This document shows positions 47,778 through 59,019 of a stretch of DNA of 64,000 bases, one piece after another. Source of the stretch: Casuarina equisetifolia (Eukaryota; Streptophyta; Magnoliopsida; Fagales; Casuarinaceae); NCBI GenBank assembly GCA_028551475.1, contig CM052356.1, positions 1,808,001 through 1,872,000 on the forward strand, read 5' to 3'. Positions within the stretch are counted from its first letter, which is position 1. Each line of letters begins with the position of its first letter. The position numbers and the translations under genes were made by a program. The notes below the pieces were generated by a model that was given only the letters and a program-made list of their open reading frames with translations, had not been told where the DNA came from and did not search any database.

Positions 47778-48780
47778 GGACTGGTGCAAAGTTAATACAC
47801 TGACTTTTAGGGAGTCGAGGAAGCTTTTGGATGAGTTATGGAAACGACATTGGTTCCTATTATGTTTAGGATAAGAAAATGCAATTAGAATGGGATGATA
47901 ACGCCATTCAGATTACTATATCTACATAGGGATCGGTTCAAACAATGCTTGGTTTGCTGAATGCTTTTCAAGCATGGAATGTTATTTGGAGGATATGCAT
48001 ACAACTTAGTTTTACCATTTATGGCTAATGCTAGGAAAGAAAAAAGTTACCGGACAACTGTTGCAGAAATGTCGGCATTGTCTGAAGACTCTTTATATCG
48101 TCTTTCTAACCTCTTAGGTACACGAGGCGAGCATTCTGAAGATTGTTTGGGCTCTTCCAGAACATGATGACACAGTTGCTTGTATTTGTATGGATGGAAC
48201 TGCATTATTGTTGGAGGAGGTTTTAGAAGGTATGTCTAACTGTAGTATATTGTTTTGCGTAGTTGACAGTTCTCATGCCAAGACTACATGTTGGATAATT
48301 ACAAGATATTTTGGTTCTCTTGGCACTTTGTTTCTGCCATGACCCCTTTTCTTCCATTTGTTATTTACTTCCATGAATATATGGAGCCATTATTTCAATG
48401 AAAGTAAATTCAGAGTGACATATAGATAGGGGAGCCTATTATACCTGCTAAGTTGAACTTACCTGCTATCTTTTGCCTTTTGTAATTCTATAGATTCACA
48501 ACTTCCTGTGTGGAAGCTATGCAAAACTTTAAGACCTCCTCGACTAAAGTGCAGGATATTCAATTTGGAATCACTCCTACAAGCTTGAAAATGGTAAGCT
48601 TCAAAAGCTGCCACATTTTTTTATCTTCCTAATATATCCTGTTGTAATTGCTCATGCTTCTCATAATGATGATAAATCTGAACATTTTCATCTGAGTTTT
48701 TAACATCTATCTGGTCTGTTCTTTATCAAGATACTTCATGAATTATCAGTCCTTTGTTAATGTAAAATAAAGAAATCAGG
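47778..48780 (+). pseudogene. SEH1 pseudogene, right arm of inverted repeat 1
   Basis: In plus sense it carries part of SEH1 intron 1, exon 2 (about 48118-48229, still open but with W to L changes), intron 2, exon 3 (about 48494-48596, with a one-base deletion that shifts the frame) and intron 3 to about 48760. It is the reverse complement, at roughly 80-88% identity by eye, of 46500-47330 in the left arm. The spacer is about 450 bases. Confidence 0.85.
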
Positions 48781-49250
48781 GTCAAGATAAAATATGGGCA
48801 GGACAGAAATGGGATTCCAAGCTTGGTTTATCTAACAACTTCCTGGTTCTTCATAAAAGATCTAAGCCTACTTTCTATCAAAATATCAGCAGTGGTTGGC
48901 ATAAAAATCCCACTTTTGAGTCTGCAATAAAGAAATCATAACCAAGATAAAATATTGGTGGGCCACGAACGGGATTCCAAGCTTGATTTATCCATGTGAC
49001 TTCTTAGTTCCTTATAAAAGATTTAAGTCCTATTTTTTGTCAACACGTTACGATTTTAGTAGTTGACAACTGACGCCCCTAAACTCTAAATTTGTCTTTA
49101 TTTTTTATTTTTTAAAAATGGAAAGAAAAAGATCAATGACATGATAGCAAATCAAGCGGATGACTTGAACTCATTTGGTCGAGTCCATTCACAGCAATAC
49201 TTGTTTTAGACATGCCCCCTACAAAGAATAGTGAAAGGTTTGGAATCTTG
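48781..49250 (+). repeat. Dispersed block next to SEH1 inverted repeat 1
   Basis: It matches 63700-64000 in the same orientation and 29260-29620 in reverse. Internally, gcaggacagaaatgggattccaagctt near 48796 is echoed at 48958 (gccacgaacgggattccaag), so it contains a diverged tandem copy of about 160 bases. Non-coding. Confidence 0.6.
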
Positions 49251-50431
49251 AGAAGTAAAATCAATCATGTTCAAAAAATATGAACCAATGATTGTTCATT
49301 TTACTTAATCATCAGTGCCTAATAAAGATAAAATAAAAAACAATGTCACAACTCCTTTGTAATTTTGGTGTTTTTGTAAGCATGATTCTTACAAACCTAG
49401 TTTTCCAAAGCATCCAAAACAAAAGTGCATAACACGCCAAGCAAAAGAAACGAAAATGTCTACATTTCTACCAAAAAAAGAAACGAAAATGTTTCTTTCT
49501 CTACATTATAGAACTTTGGAAAAGGTTGCGGAACTCAAGGACCTTTTCATTAATTTAAACAAAGAATCCTTCATTAAAGAAATCCCATATGTACCTAATT
49601 TTAACTTTCCACGACAATTGCTGTCTTACGAACAGGAGCATTTGCTATATTCAATGACTTGTTTTCCAACTCAAAAGCTGACTTGATGGTTGATAAAAAT
49701 CATTATAATATGGGTAAAAATTTCAATAGATTTTTGGTAATTTGGGATTCATTATCCATATTTTAATACACACCTTTATCAAGATGGTTAAATTATTGGG
49801 CCATCATAATATGATAGTTTATGAACAATATATGAAGTTACTAATAGGAACTCATAAGGAAGTTAAGAATAAACTTGTTAAAAAACTCATTATCTAATTC
49901 AAAAGTTAATTCAGAAATAAGTGAAACCAATTATCATATAAATAAAAATCATAATATATCTCTTAGTAATGTAAAACCCATTGCCAACATCATACTTCTA
50001 TCTTAAACCGTGAAAGGGATGCAACAAAGATTATCATCAGGTCCATCTGAAACCTTTACAACCAAAAGGAATTTCAGCATTACTAGAGCACTGGACTTTA
50101 AGGATCACTATGCTTGTAAAACTGTACTTCCCCAATCTGATTAGTGGCCACTATGTCTCATCCCTGACAAATCTGTGATAAAGTTATCAAGAATGCAAAA
50201 GAGATGCATGCCTGCGTTTTCAATAAACCATTCCCAAATACCAGTTTTGACCAATTCTAGCATCAGTTCTAATTGAAAACAAGAACACCCAATTCCGTTA
50301 CAATGTTATCGTACTTGCAGGAGAAGCAATTAGATTTCTAGACTTGCATGTAGAAGAGGGTTAAATACAAGACCATAGAGAGCTACAAGCACACTCTTAA
50401 AAGACCACAGAGGAGAGAGAGAGAGAGAGAC
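49251..50431 (-). other. Reductase-related flank and intron 1 of orphan exon E
   Basis: The stretch 49430-49570 resembles reductase upstream sequence at 6280-6340 and 54840-54950 (aagcaaaagaaacgaaaa, ttcattaaagaaatcc). The stretch 49990-50430 matches intron 1 of copy B (19000-19150) and 57780-58180. The 76-codon frame at 49456-49686 is inside this repeat and is not conserved as protein. The rest is AT-rich. Confidence 0.55.
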
Positions 50432-50552
50432 CTAAGTTCCTCAGCGTCGCATGGACGATACAGCCTCTCTCTAGAAGCCTTTTGACAAGCCAAGAAGCTA
50501 TGTATCCCGAGCCTCCGGTCACGCATACTCTAGTGTAAGTGTTCTCTTCCAT
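50432..50552 (-). pseudogene. Orphan first exon of a reductase (copy E)
   Basis: A complete 121-base exon 1 that encodes [20 protein letters not shown] and ends in ATLRNL with the usual donor. The ATG and the NADPH motif are intact. No exon 2 follows within 4 kb in gene sense; SEH1 pseudogene sequence comes instead. Upstream it has the normal reductase promoter region (50553-51430), so it might still be transcribed. Confidence 0.85.
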
Positions 50553-50997
50553 GTCAAGCCTCTGTTTTTTTCGCTAAGTAGACTAATAACGTCATCAAAG
50601 CCGAAGCTCAATCTATTCCAATGCTTTCAACAATATCTCTGCAGCTTTAATATGATGTTAGGCTGCCATACAACTCTTCAACCTTACACGTAGTCAAAGA
50701 AAGGGTAGAAAACCCTGATGCCTAATTAAGTAAAAGCATGTTGCCAAAGAAGAACCATACAGCAAGCAACACGCTTCTTAATTTGTCCAACTCCACCCAA
50801 AATGTGTTTTTCCCATTTGGAAGCATTTATAGGAGAATCATGATAAGATCACTTCTCTTTTTAAAAAGGATTGGTTGGCAGACAAGGACCATTAGGACAT
50901 AATTTATTCTCTCCGTGAACAAGTTTATCTATTCTGCTTGGTCCTAACCTAAAAAAAAAAAAAAAGGATTCTGCAGATAATATAGATTAAATAAAAG

Positions 50998-51221
50998 TGT
51001 TAATGAATATCCAGTCGTCAATATATTACCATAATAGCAATTAGCATATTCCTTAATTCTATGGTATATTTCCCTGTAATAGTTGTAATTACTATGTTTC
51101 CATATTTAGTTGGTGGCCTAGGTCTATAAGTTCAAACTCTATGTTGTAAAGAATAATTAACACAATACAGCATTCACGTTCATAATCTTCCTGCTTTTCT
51201 CCCTCTTTTCACTTTTTTACA
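50998..51221. repeat. Probable solo LTR inside a reductase promoter
   Basis: A 224-bp segment starting tgttaatgaatatcc and ending ttttttaca (TG..CA) interrupts the reductase upstream block between ataaaag and cttgactgttaaat. It is absent from the paralogous blocks at 2690-2720, 5990-6020 and 20220-20250. I see no clear 5-bp target duplication. Confidence 0.6.
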
Positions 51222-51578
51222 GCTTGACTGTTAAATAAACCCGGAATTAGATCCCCCATGCTTGGAAATACATTGCTCCATTAATATATTCGTTTTTGCG
51301 TGTCAGACAATAGCAGGTTACAATGTCAAGAAATACGAAAATGGAACTTTCAAATTGGTCCTGAGGCCGCCACAAAACTTGCGACCGTATAAGTAATCGA
51401 AGTAATAATGATAATATTTTTAGTCATAAAAGATTCTAAATATGAAAAGATACACAACAATAGAGATGGTTCCATCGCTTGATAATCTGTTCTTTCCTCC
51501 AGCGCTGGTGAGATACAATAGAGAGAATAGTAAACAGTTACAAGCTTATTTTACAATTCTCCAGGAACTAAGAAATGA

Positions 51579-53563
51579 TTAAACCAGACCTCCTAATCTC
51601 CTACCGCATGCCACACAGTCCTCCAATAACTTGTGCTCATCGAATAAATACTCGAAGCCCAACTTCTTCAATTTTGTGAGATCACATTTAACTGCTTCTT
51701 CTGGTACTTCCAAGGATCTGAAATGATATTAACGTCATGGCCAGAGAGAGAAGCTTTGTGAGTTCACATTTTCTTGGAAAACAAACAGGTTTGGCAGTCA
51801 GAATTCAAAGAAAAGTCTTACTCTTTAAGTATCTCGTATTCTGGAAACTTCTCTTGTAAGTAAATGGCAATTTCTCTGATGGTTAGACTAGCGGCAGCAC
51901 AAAGGAATCTTCCTCTCATAGATTGTCTTTCCATGCAAAAGATATGTGCTCGACAAACATCTTCAATATGCAGAAGAAAAATGGAACCCCAAAGCTCTTG
52001 CAAAAGCTTTAATGAAGTAAACAAAGGCAAATTGCCCGTGAACGGTGATAAAAACATGCCCACAGAAGTTGGTATATATGGAAGGAGAGCTTCTCCTCCC
52101 ACTAGGCCACAAGGAAGTGTTACGACTTCAAGTTTCCCATTATCACATTCATTATATTTCAGCACTTCTTTCTCTGCCAGGGTCTTTGATTTAGTGTATC
52201 CCTACCAAGCAAAAGTAACTAAGCAACTTGTGACAAAGTAATTCTTATAAAATTAGAAGATAAGAGCGTAATTGCATATCCTAAAGTTGGTTTTGATAAA
52301 GAAGAACATTCACTCACATAAAGAAAATATCATACTAAGATATTCATAGTCTAAGATATATAATTTTCAAAATGCTCATTTAGTTTAAGTGCAGAGAAGG
52401 TATGAAAAATGTCTAATTCACAAGTAATGAGATAATATTGGAAATTGAGTTTAAATATCATGTCGAAAAACTTATTTTCTTCTTTAAATTGATTGTTCAG
52501 AAAAGAGGATACTTTCACATATTAGAAAGATAATAAACTAAGATATAATACACATTTTAATCAACAAATTTTATTGTGGGTGTTCTTCTTTCTTAATAAT
52601 TAGAATTAAGAAGATAATAAATTTTTAACTTGAAATAAAAGTTCAAATTTGAATGTGGCATTTAATTACTCATAATATGGATAGAGTTGTCTATGATGTT
52701 TTTTCACATTCAAAATCGTGAAACACATTGAAACAGTTAACATTAACAGTAAAGTTGCTTAATGACCAACTTTAAGATCAAAGAACCTTTTCCATCAAGG
52801 AGGATAGGGTGTTTTTCAAAATATCATCAGGAATTACCTGTGTGTGATCAGTGCCATTAGTCAAGGAGGCACCCAGAGGTGTCACACAGGATTCATCAAA
52901 GCTAGACTTCAAACCTGCTCCATCTTCTGTCAATGGTGACGATGACATCATAGAAGCAGTGTAGATGAGTCGCTTAACTGTTTGTGAGCGGATGCAAAGG
53001 TCAGCAATGGTCCTAACTGCTGCAACAGCAGCTTCAGCTGTATCCTTGCACTGCATTTCAGATTATCCTAACTCTATTTAGTTGGCAAAATTCTTCAAAG
53101 TTCACATGCAAGCTGAGTAAGGAATTAGGAAAAGGACAGACCTGGGAGCTTTGGGTGTTATGCTGAAACGGGGTGGCCACATGAAACACATATTCGCAGC
53201 GTCTAATTGCAGGCTCAAACTCAATGGGATTGCAAATATCAGCTTGAAAGAGCACCAATCTGTCTTCTGCGTTAGGCAAGGACTTTAGGAGATCTACCTT
53301 GGATGTGTCTCCTGCAGTTGAAGTTCACATGTAAGGACTTTAGGAGATGCCTAGACTTACATCTAGAAGAGAAGTCGAATACAAAAACATATGGAGCGAC
53401 AAGCATACTCCTAAATGCAACAGGAGGGAGAGAGAGAGAGACCTAAATTCCTCAGCGTAGCATTGACGATACAGCCTTTCTCCAGAAGCCTTTTTACAAG
53501 CCAGGAAGCTATATATCCAGAACCTCCAGTTACGCAGACTCTAGTGCAACTGTTCTCTTCCAT
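51579..53563 (-). CDS. DFR/ANR-like NADPH-dependent reductase (extended SDR), copy D
   Basis: Exons: 53443-53563, 53142-53311, 52838-53050, 51822-52201 and 51579-51717. All are GT..AG, giving 340 codons. The protein has TGGSGYIA at residues 12-19, VNATLRN with Arg38, Ser130 in YTAS, Tyr170 and Lys174 in YTKSKTLAE, and [13 protein letters not shown]. It is very close to copy A. Clear differences include SPLTEDGAG against SPLTGDGAG and IAIYLQEKF against IAIYFGEKF. Introns 1, 2 and 4 have nearly the same sizes as in A. A strong TATA box lies about 95-105 bases upstream. The substrate is unknown, as for A. Together with orphan exon E behind it, this copy mirrors the arrangement of copy A with the orphan promoter at 2278-2935. 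Confidence 0.9.
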
Positions 53564-55180
53564 GTTAAGCCTCTGTTTTTTCCACGACGCAGGCCACCAA
53601 TGTTATCAAAGCTCAAGCTCAATCTATCCCAATGCTTCCAGCAATATCACCGCAGCTTTTATATAACTTTTGGCCGGCATGCAACATGTAAATTTACACG
53701 TTATCCAAGAAAGGAAAGAAGACCCTGGTGCCTAATTAATAAAAGCAAGTTGCCGATGAAGAACCATACAGCAAGTAACACGCTTCTTAATTTGTCCTAG
53801 CTCCCACCAAAATATGCTTTTTCTGTTGAAGTGAATGGAGGACAGCCCAGAGCGAAGAGAAATCAGAGGCAACATGCAGCCGTCTACCGCCGTATCAGCC
53901 AATTCGGCGAGTCTGTCCTCTTCTCAGTACACGCCAAAGCCACAACTGCATTTACTACACATAACCCACCGGGCTAGTACAGCGCAGCACGTCGTCGTCT
54001 TTTTCTATAAGATCTCACGCCTGACGACAGCTTGGATTGTACTTTTCATCCAATGACTTGGAATGAAAATATCTTCTTCTGATATTTAATGATTAACTTT
54101 ATATACCAGGTGGGTGGCCTCCGATTGTGATTTTCAAGCTACTTTAGATGTATCTGTTTTTAGTTTAATATAAATTTTATTTGCTAAGATTTTTTTCTTT
54201 AAGTTGATGTACTTGATTCTTTCAGCCATGCATGATTTCTCTTTCTCTATAAGAGCGGTTGTCCTTTTGAAAGGGATGGGATTGCTACCGAGGACCACAA
54301 GGACATGATTTATTTTCTCTTCTTTTGACCAGTTTATCTTTTCTGTTTCGACCTAACCTTAAGAACAACAGAGTCTAAAGACGATATAGATCAAACAAAA
54401 GCCTTACTGTTACAGAATCTTGGAATCCGAAACCCCACGCGTGGACGCCTCCATTAATATATTCGTGTCTGCGTAGTAAACAGTGACAGACTACGTAGAG
54501 ATGTGTATTTAATAATGATATTATAAAGATAAACTCTTAATCTTATAAGATATGAGTTTTTTTTTAATATTTTAAAATTTTGAGATTAACACTTATATTT
54601 ATTAGGCTGAAGGTCTATTCTCATGTTATTAATGTAGAATACATGTCTCTAACGTATAATACCAAGTAAAAAAAAAATGGAACTTACAAAAGTGGCCTTG
54701 AGGGCACCATGCAGCAGTTCCCGCTTATGTGCTGTCTGTGAAAATGAAGCTCTCGCACAATTATGCATTAGATGTGTTTCTAAGTCATAAACAGAAGCTA
54801 GACTTCGAAAGCATTGTAAAGAAGAAAGTTCATCTCCTTCCAAGCAAAAGAAACGAAAACGCTCCGTTTTCTACATTATAAAACGAAAGGTTGCAGAAAT
54901 GAGAGACTTCTTTATTAGTTTAGCAAAGATTCTTTCATTAAAGAAATCCTGTTGAAGGAGGTAGCTTAGCGTGGCTTTTGAGCCACGGGGGATACTTGCA
55001 TGAGGGTCTTAGTGAGTGAAAGACTGTAGCGCAGGGGATGGCCTGAGTTTTCTCGTTTCGTTCTCCACGGGCAGCGAAGTAGTCCCTTGCGTTCGGCGCT
55101 GCATTGAAGAGACAGTGTAAGCCACTTGTTTGTAAACCTAAACCCCAAAGCAAAGCAACGGTAATAAAGTAGGGAGGTCT
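53564..55180 (-). other. 5' flank of copy D with conserved shared block
   Basis: It matches the flank of copy A up to about 54480 and then 54655-54950 (against 6115-6345). The block at 54965-55150 matches 20370-20545 and partly 6400-6480. The short minus-strand frames here (54649-54843, 54938-55186) have no recognised family. Confidence 0.55.
53657..53665 (-). promoter_or_regulatory. TATA box of reductase copy D
   Basis: On the minus strand it reads TATATAAAAG, about 95-105 bases before the ATG at 53563; conserved with copy A. Confidence 0.55.
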
Positions 55181-55589
55181 CTCCACACGTAATAAGTGTT
55201 AAACTTTTATCATTAATAAACTTTATGCACTATTGTTTTTAATATAGGATATAACATCTTCAACCCATGTCTTATAGCTGATAACATAAACAATAATTGA
55301 GGCATGGAAGGTCACATCACGAAGTAAATCATGACTTGGATATTATGATAAAATACAAAGATTTATCCTAAAATTTATAAACAAATAGGTGATAAATATT
55401 TGTTATCAACAATACCAAGTTTATATATCATCATTTCTTACATAAAATATAGCATTATCAACTAACAGTATGCTTTCCTTGGTGTTTAAGACAGTTGACC
55501 ACTTTCGCTCTAACTTTTGAGTTTTCTTTCCAAAGGGTTGGACCTATTCAACCCAACCTTAATTTGTATTTTTGGTATATATATTTTCA

Positions 55590-56460
55590 ATCTTTTTATA
55601 TTTTCAGAAGGGTCAAATGGTATGTCTTGATATAGTGTGGAGGAATCAAAAAACATAATTTTATTGGTTGGCTCATATGGAGGAACAAACTTTCTACAAC
55701 AGGAGTGATTTGTTGATAGTTCTTTTCAATTGATTTGTATTGTAATTTATGTGGCTCTCAATATGAAAGTAGTTCACACTTGTTTTTTTTATTATACTTG
55801 CATTAGTTAGATATAGAGAAGTATTTTAGCACAACAAGGCCTTTGTAAGAACATCGATGATTAGAATTTTGAATTACAATGGATGGTTAAAGCAACTACG
55901 GGAAATGATTTGACTACAAAGCTTCTTAAATTTTGTTTCTTAGCATGTCTCTATTAATATGGTTTAAATGTAATCGTAAATGTTTTCAAAATAAAACTGT
56001 TTATATACCAATTTTGTTAGTTAGAATCAAAAAAGTAGTTGGTGGAAGAGCATTTCTATTTAGAAACATTAAATTTTTTTTCGGTGAATATTTTATTGTG
56101 TCATAGTTGGAGAATTCTAAATTCTATTTTATTTGAAATGAATTGTAATGCTGGGATATACTCCTAAGCTTTTGTATTCTTTTATACTTCAATTAATATG
56201 TTTTGAATGTAATTGTAAATGTTTTCAAAATAAGATTGTTAATATATCAATTTTGTTAATTAGAATAAAAAAAGTAGTTCGTGGAAGAGCGTTTTTATTT
56301 AGAAACATTAAACTTTTTTTTGGTAAATATTTTATTGTGTCATAGTTGGAGAATTTTAAATTCTATTTTCTTTGAGATGAATTGTAATGCTGGGATATGC
56401 TTCTAAGCTTTTGTGTTCTCTTATACTTCAATAAATAAACTCACATATTCATCTAAAAAA
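55590..56460 (+). repeat. Tandem duplication of about 245 bp, possibly inside an LTR
   Basis: The stretch 55965-56205 is repeated at 56210-56445. Both hold gtaaatgttttcaaaataa, gtggaagagc-ttt-tattt and ttggagaatt-taaattcta, and both end with ttttgt-ttct-ttatacttc. The second copy ends aataaataaactcacat, like the poly(A) end of a copia LTR. The upstream part (55600-55760) may be the start of the same LTR. Confidence 0.55.
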
Positions 56461-57719
56461 ATAATGCAAAATCCTTCAATGTTTAGCAAAGATTGAATCT
56501 TTCATTTAAAATAAAATATTTATATAATATCAGAGTTAGGTCTCAAAATTGTAACCTAAAATAATGTTTGGGACATTGTTAAACAAAAATGTTTCCACAT
56601 AAAAACTTGAATGCCATGTAGATTTTTGAGTTTAAGGAAAAAGATTCAATGTTAACAAAATGAGGGTGTTCGAGCTCTTATCTGGCTGTGAGTGAAAATG
56701 AAGAAGAGTTTCGCTGCTTGTCTACAAAATAGAATCAACGAAGGAAAGAGTTAGAAGGCCCAAAGGCCCAACCCAAAAGCTAGCTTAAGGATTTAAGGGT
56801 CATCTTTTAATTTATACTTAATCTTAGGGATTTTATTTTTCAATATGGGACTCTTGTCTTCCACACAGAAAGCACTAACAATGTCTAGTAAAGAAAGAGC
56901 CCACCATAAATTCTGCCGGCAAAGTGGGTAGTGGGTAGCACGTGTCCCTAAGGCAGCATGTCCAAAGCTTCTTTATTTTATCTTTTATCATTAGCTAAGA
57001 ATTTAATTTTGTATAAATTCGGATTGATGGCTCATTCTTAGTGAGAGAGAGCTTTATATTTTTGTCTTTCCGTATGTGATCTTTTGTGTAGTTTGTAATT
57101 GAGCCATTGGGCCTGCGATGAAGATTTCTCAAACTAATTTTTATTTATTTATTTTTGATTTAACGTAAATTAACTTCTTCTAATTTCCCCTTATATTTTA
57201 TTTCTTAACACAAAACATTTAAAGATTTTATATCACAATCCCTGTACTAATACTCTCAAGAGCAAAATAACATTGTTCTAAATGAACTTGGTACTTCTCC
57301 GAGTGTTTTATTTATATCTTTTTTGAGGACTTAATGTATTTAAGACAAAAATCTCATTCAAAAGTGTAATTTCTTATAGCAAAACTTAAAGAAAAGAAAT
57401 ATCCTTCCAACTTTAAAACTAACTTTTGAACTACATTTTGAACCTTCTAACTTGATATTAGAACATAAATTGAATATGTTTTATACTATATAACTTTGAA
57501 TCCAATGTCATTTAATGTGTAAGGATATATATATAGAATGAAAATTTCATATTAAAAACATAATTTTTTATAATAAAAATTAAATAAAAAAGTATCCATT
57601 CATCTTTAAAAGTAATTTTTGAGTTAAATTTTCTAATTATAACAACTATCTTCACTCATTCTTATAAGTCTAACAAGTATCTTTACTCACCCTTCCATCA
57701 GTATCTATCCAGAAACCGT
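56461..57719. other. Intergenic, no gene seen
   Basis: AT-rich sequence. The stretch 56640-57130 has words that look like an LTR (ccaacccaaaagctagctta, gtgagagagagctttatatt), but no borders can be fixed. Confidence 0.35.
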
Positions 57720-58241
57720 GTTTGTCAATAACGCCCTCTAATAACTACATTTGTCCATGCATCCCTCACCGTTCACGGCATGTGACACTTTCAAAGGGAT
57801 AGCAGTACTGCTGAAGCATTCGACTTTAAGGATTGCTATGCCTGCAAAATTGAACTTTCCCAATCTAATTAGTAGTCAACTAAGTCCCTTTTCCAACATA
57901 TCTGTGATAAAGTTCTCAAAAATGCAAGAGATGCGTGCCTGCGTTTTCAATAAACCACTCCCAAAGTTACAGGTTTGACCAATTTTGATCTCAGTTCTTA
58001 GGAATTGGACCGTTTAAAGCCCCTTCCAAAAAGTGCTTGTGAAAAAGAATAAAGGGAACCCAATTTCTATTAGAATGTTTTGCCACATTATCGTCCTCGC
58101 AGGAGAAGCAACCAGATTCCTGGACTTCCATGTAGGAGAGAATTGAACACAAGACCAGATGGAGCAACAGGCAGACAGAAACCTAAGTTCCTCAGCGTTG
58201 TATGGACAATATAGCCTTTCTCTAGAAGCCTTTTCACAAGC
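57720..58241 (-). pseudogene. Partial first exon of a reductase (copy F) with its intron 1
   Basis: The stretch 58183-58241 is the 3' half of exon 1 (KRLLEKGYIVHTTLRNL) with the normal donor. The ATG and the NADPH motif are cut away at 58241. The stretch 57740-58182 is the matching intron 1, as at 50000-50431 and 19000-19423. No exon 2 follows. Confidence 0.8.
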
Positions 58242-58671
58242 TATTGTAGACAAATAGTAAAAGATTTTGATCCATAAACAAAAAATGGTTGAATGAAAGA
58301 AGATAAGTGTTCAGGCCATAGTATCTCGGCAAAGCGATTATCAGAGTCTATTGATAAATACTCTTGTGGGAAGAAAGCGTGAATTGGCTTATCAAGGATC
58401 TGTTGTAGAAACTCCAATTAGTAGACAGAACTTACGTAAATTACAAGGACGTTTAAGGAAAGCCATGGGATGGCAGGACTTGTAGCAACACAAAAAATTC
58501 TCAAGGAAACACATGGAAAGGCCAACTTGAGGTGATGGAAGAAATTTTGAGAGAAGTCACGAGGAGGTAGCTTCAATTGTTGATCGGCTGGCAGTGGCAA
58601 ATCAGAAAGGAATACTTCCCTGTCCCGGCTACGGGAGCTGGAGGATGAGGCGGTATAGCTTCGTTTTCAAG
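58242..58671. other. Unrecognised segment between reductase and UGT fragments
   Basis: A mixed-composition stretch including cctgtcccggctacgggagc near 58618. Short open frames exist on both strands (58418-58600, 58573-58764, minus) without known motifs. I cannot say whether it is a captured gene piece or a repeat. Confidence 0.3.
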
Positions 58672-58800
58672 ATGAGGCATGTGATTACGCAAGCCGCCTA
58701 AGTTCATGTTGGGAGTGACGCAGATTTTATGGACGAACAGTTGCAGTTGTTGGGAGTGATGCATGTGCTTATGGGGTCAGATAAGGCATGTGACTAGGCA
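58672..58800 (-). pseudogene. UGT 5'-upstream fragment
   Basis: gcatgtgattacgcaagccgcc matches the region just upstream of the intact UGT (31490-31520) and of pseudogene 2 (45975-46020). No UGT coding sequence remains. It contains a local tandem duplication (ttgggagtga twice). Confidence 0.6.
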
Positions 58801-58960
58801 AATGTTAAAATACTAAAATATTAAAATGGTATTTAAATCTCATTAGATATGGTCTTACAAAGAAAAGACACAGCAGTAGGAGTATCAAGTTTCGTATTAT
58901 CCAAGTTTATTAAATCTTTCAACGACTTTTCTCTTATATTGAGAACTGTAGAAAAGATTC
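58801..58960 (+). mobile_element. Copia pre-integrase fragment, third copy
   Basis: It resembles 22560-22680 (gtcttacaaagaaaagacac against gtctaacaaagaaaagatac; tttattaaatct-tcaac). Strongly degraded. Confidence 0.5.
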
Positions 58961-59019
58961 GTACCCTTCCATCTACCAGGCCTGATCAATAAAGCGAGAA
59001 AAGATTGAACATGATACCA

